From: Butyrivibrio sp.
GTDB taxonomy: Bacteria; Bacillota; Clostridia; Lachnospirales; Lachnospiraceae
Assembly (NCBI RefSeq): GCF_015056685.1
Contig: NZ_SVFW01000048.1
Location: forward strand, 1 to 30,585
DNA length: 30,585 nucleotides
Direction: 5' to 3'
Program-made: the position numbers and the translations under genes
In this document: one piece after another, positions 29,339 through 30,585 of the stretch
Numbering within the stretch: the first letter of the stretch is position 1
Layout of the letters: each line of letters starts with the position of its first letter
The notes under the pieces: model-generated
The model's input: only the letters and a program-made list of their open reading frames with translations
What the model was told of the DNA's origin: nothing
Database searches by the model: none

Positions 29339-29806
29339 ATGAAGAACAAGAAAAAAGTAACCCTTTGGGAATTGTACCTTACAAAAGAAATAGGGATTGA
29401 GTTTAAAGCATGCCTTTACTTCTTTGCATTTCTTTTCTATTACTGCGTATTCAGATTGATAAACGGCGTCTATGATGCCAGCATTCTGCATATGACAGAG
29501 CTGATCCTTGCCTGCTATATCATTGGTTATATTCAGGTGTACCTATTGTGGAACTTCGATGAAGCAGATTCCCTTAGGGTAAAAGAAATAGCAGGAATGG
29601 TCATTTGTACAATCGTCTACAGTCTTCTATCATGGCTTTTTAACTGGTTTAACAAAAATCTGCTTGTCACTTTAATATTTGCAGCTTACATTCTTCTTGT
29701 CTATGTCTGCGTATATTTGATTTACAAGTATAAACGAATAATTGATGATAAAAAACTCAACGAAGATTTGAAACTCTTTCAGACCGAACACAAAAAAGAG
29801 GATTAG
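29339..29806 (+). CDS. DUF3021 family membrane protein (putative LytTR inhibitor)
   Basis: This 155-residue protein has four membrane helices, at about 23-43, 52-71, 82-103 and 109-130, and a charged cytoplasmic C-terminus (YKRIIDDKKLNEDLKLFQTE). Length and topology fit DUF3021. GGAGG within the end of the LytTR gene serves as ribosome binding site. The membrane partner probably holds the LytTR regulator inactive until a signal arrives, by analogy with known LytTR regulatory systems. Confidence 0.9.
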   Translation: MKNKKKVTLWELYLTKEIGIEFKACLYFFAFLFYYCVFRLINGVYDASILHMTELILACYIIGYIQVYLLWNFDEADSLRVKEIAGMVICTIVYSLLSWLFNWFNKNLLVTLIFAAYILLVYVCVYLIYKYKRIIDDKKLNEDLKLFQTEHKKED

Positions 29807-29840
29807 TAAGTGAAGGTTAGCGGTAAAAATGTGCACCTTA

Positions 29841-29867
29841 CGGGAACAGTTATTGTTCCCGTTTTTT
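29841..29867 (+). terminator. Intrinsic terminator after DUF3021
   Basis: CGGGAACA (29841-29848) and TGTTCCCG (29854-29861) form a perfect 8-bp stem with loop GTTAT, followed by TTTTTT (29862-29867). It separates the LytTR-DUF3021 pair from the ABC gene at 29906. Confidence 0.92.
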
Positions 29868-29905
29868 ATTTTTGTTATGAATAAACTACAAAGAGGAGGT
29901 GCATT

Positions 29906-30585
29906 ATGAAAGAAAACGTGATCGAGATAAGTCATTTAACCAAAAGCTATGGCAAAAGCAGAGGCGTTATTGATGTTTCTTTTAACGTAAAAGAAGGTGA
30001 TATTTTTGGTTTTCTTGGTCCTAATGGCGCAGGTAAGTCTACTACTATCCGCTCCATGCTGGGCTTTTTGAAGATAAACTCAGGCAATATAAAAATACTT
30101 GGGATGGACAGCGTAAAAAATCATGAGGAGATTTTAAAGAATGTTGGCTATATGCCCTCAGAAGCCTGGTTCTATGATTCCATGAAGGTAGCCGATGTCA
30201 TAAAATACGCTGCTGATGTACGCGGACTAGATTGCAGTAAAGAAGCTGCCAAGCTCTGTGAAAGATTGAAAGTCGACACCCATAAAAAGATCAAACAACT
30301 CTCCCTTGGAAACAGAAAGAAAGTCAGCATAGTCTGTGCCATGCAGCATAGACCTCGCCTTTTTATATTTGATGAGCCCACCGGCGGCCTTGACCCTCTT
30401 ATGCAAAAGAAATTCTTTGAACTTATAAATGAATATGTCGCCCAGGGAGCCACATGTCTTTTGTCTACCCATGTGTTATCAGAAGTTGATAAGTATTGCA
30501 AAAATGCCGCAATCATGAGGGAAGGCAGGCTCACGATGCTGGACACTCCGCATATAGATGATGAAACGTTCCTTAGTTTCTATGA
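29906..30585 (+). CDS. ABC transporter ATPase (ABC-2 type), partial at right edge
   Basis: From the ATG at 29906, behind GAGGAGGTG, the frame stays open to the window edge (226 codons). It reads MKENVIEISHLTKSYGKSRG, with Walker A GPNGAGKST, signature LSLGN (a variant of LSGGQ), Walker B LFIFDEPTGGLDP and switch His in LSTHVLSE. It is a stand-alone ATPase of the drug/antibiotic exporter type, whose permease should lie just beyond the edge. The LytTR-DUF3021 pair upstream is the likely regulator, though a strong terminator lies between them. Confidence 0.95.
   Translation, partial: MKENVIEISHLTKSYGKSRGVIDVSFNVKEGDIFGFLGPNGAGKSTTIRSMLGFLKINSGNIKILGMDSVKNHEEILKNVGYMPSEAWFYDSMKVADVIKYAADVRGLDCSKEAAKLCERLKVDTHKKIKQLSLGNRKKVSIVCAMQHRPRLFIFDEPTGGLDPLMQKKFFELINEYVAQGATCLLSTHVLSEVDKYCKNAAIMREGRLTMLDTPHIDDETFLSFY

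Noticed and set aside
29672..29935. Minus-strand open frame opposite DUF3021 and the ABC gene start
   Set aside because: It reads through a terminator and a ribosome binding site and has no start signal of its own.
30172..30546. Minus-strand open frames opposite the ABC ATPase
   Set aside because: They are antisense shadows of a clear ABC ATPase with all motifs in place.

Overview
The window looks like a chromosomal segment of a low-to-mid-GC, Gram-positive anaerobe of the family Lachnospiraceae, most like Butyrivibrio or Pseudobutyrivibrio. This rests on protein families typical of that group (DUF4364, a DUF5722-type secreted glycosidase, Ser-rich cell-surface proteins, a TetM-like GTPase with a C-terminal NYN domain) and on Gram-positive ribosome binding sites. 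The genus is an inference. I see no prophage, integrase, transposase or CRISPR array.

Layout. 1-3984 (minus): a secreted/surface cassette of a Ser-rich anchored protein, two transglutaminase-fold proteins and a membrane protein cut by the window edge. 4129-9131 (minus): a proteostasis and DNA-repair block, gntR-clpC, a small conserved protein with a terminator, then radA. The usual Firmicutes ctsR-mcsA-mcsB genes are absent, and a YtrA-type GntR regulator sits in their place. 9284-11908 (plus, divergent from gntR): a TetM/EF-G-like ribosomal GTPase fused to a Rae1/YacP-like ribonuclease domain. 11970-16790 (minus): a secreted SH3-SGNH hydrolase and a heterodimeric ABC exporter whose two genes are separated by a long imperfect palindrome. 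17011-18702 (plus): a 7TM-sensor diguanylate cyclase interrupted by an in-frame TAG. 18741-18987: a dense run of hairpins and tRNA-Thr(GGT). 19041-23888 (minus): a tight rarA, DUF5722 glycosidase, malic enzyme, DUF4364 operon. 24037-28761 (minus): MATE pump, HIT protein, Nudix hydrolase, EamA transporter, dtd and sfsA. 28898-30585 (plus): LytTR regulator, DUF3021 membrane protein and an ABC ATPase cut by the right edge.

The strongest leads are these. (1) The EF-G/TetM-like GTPase carries a complete Rae1-type NYN nuclease domain, which suggests a one-polypeptide ribosome A-site rescue or mRNA-cleaving factor. (2) The GGDEF gene has an in-frame amber codon with an intact downstream tail. (3) Three genes (the TetM-like gene, the SGNH gene and sfsA) have a -10 hexamer ending only 6-7 nt before the ATG and no Shine-Dalgarno sequence, which suggests leaderless mRNAs. 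(4) ClpC has a histone-H1-like Lys-rich tail. (5) A roughly 148-bp imperfect palindrome lies between the ABC exporter genes, and a perfect 23-bp palindrome lies between two T-tracts near the tRNA gene.

All calls come from reading the sequence and from memory of protein families. No database search was run.
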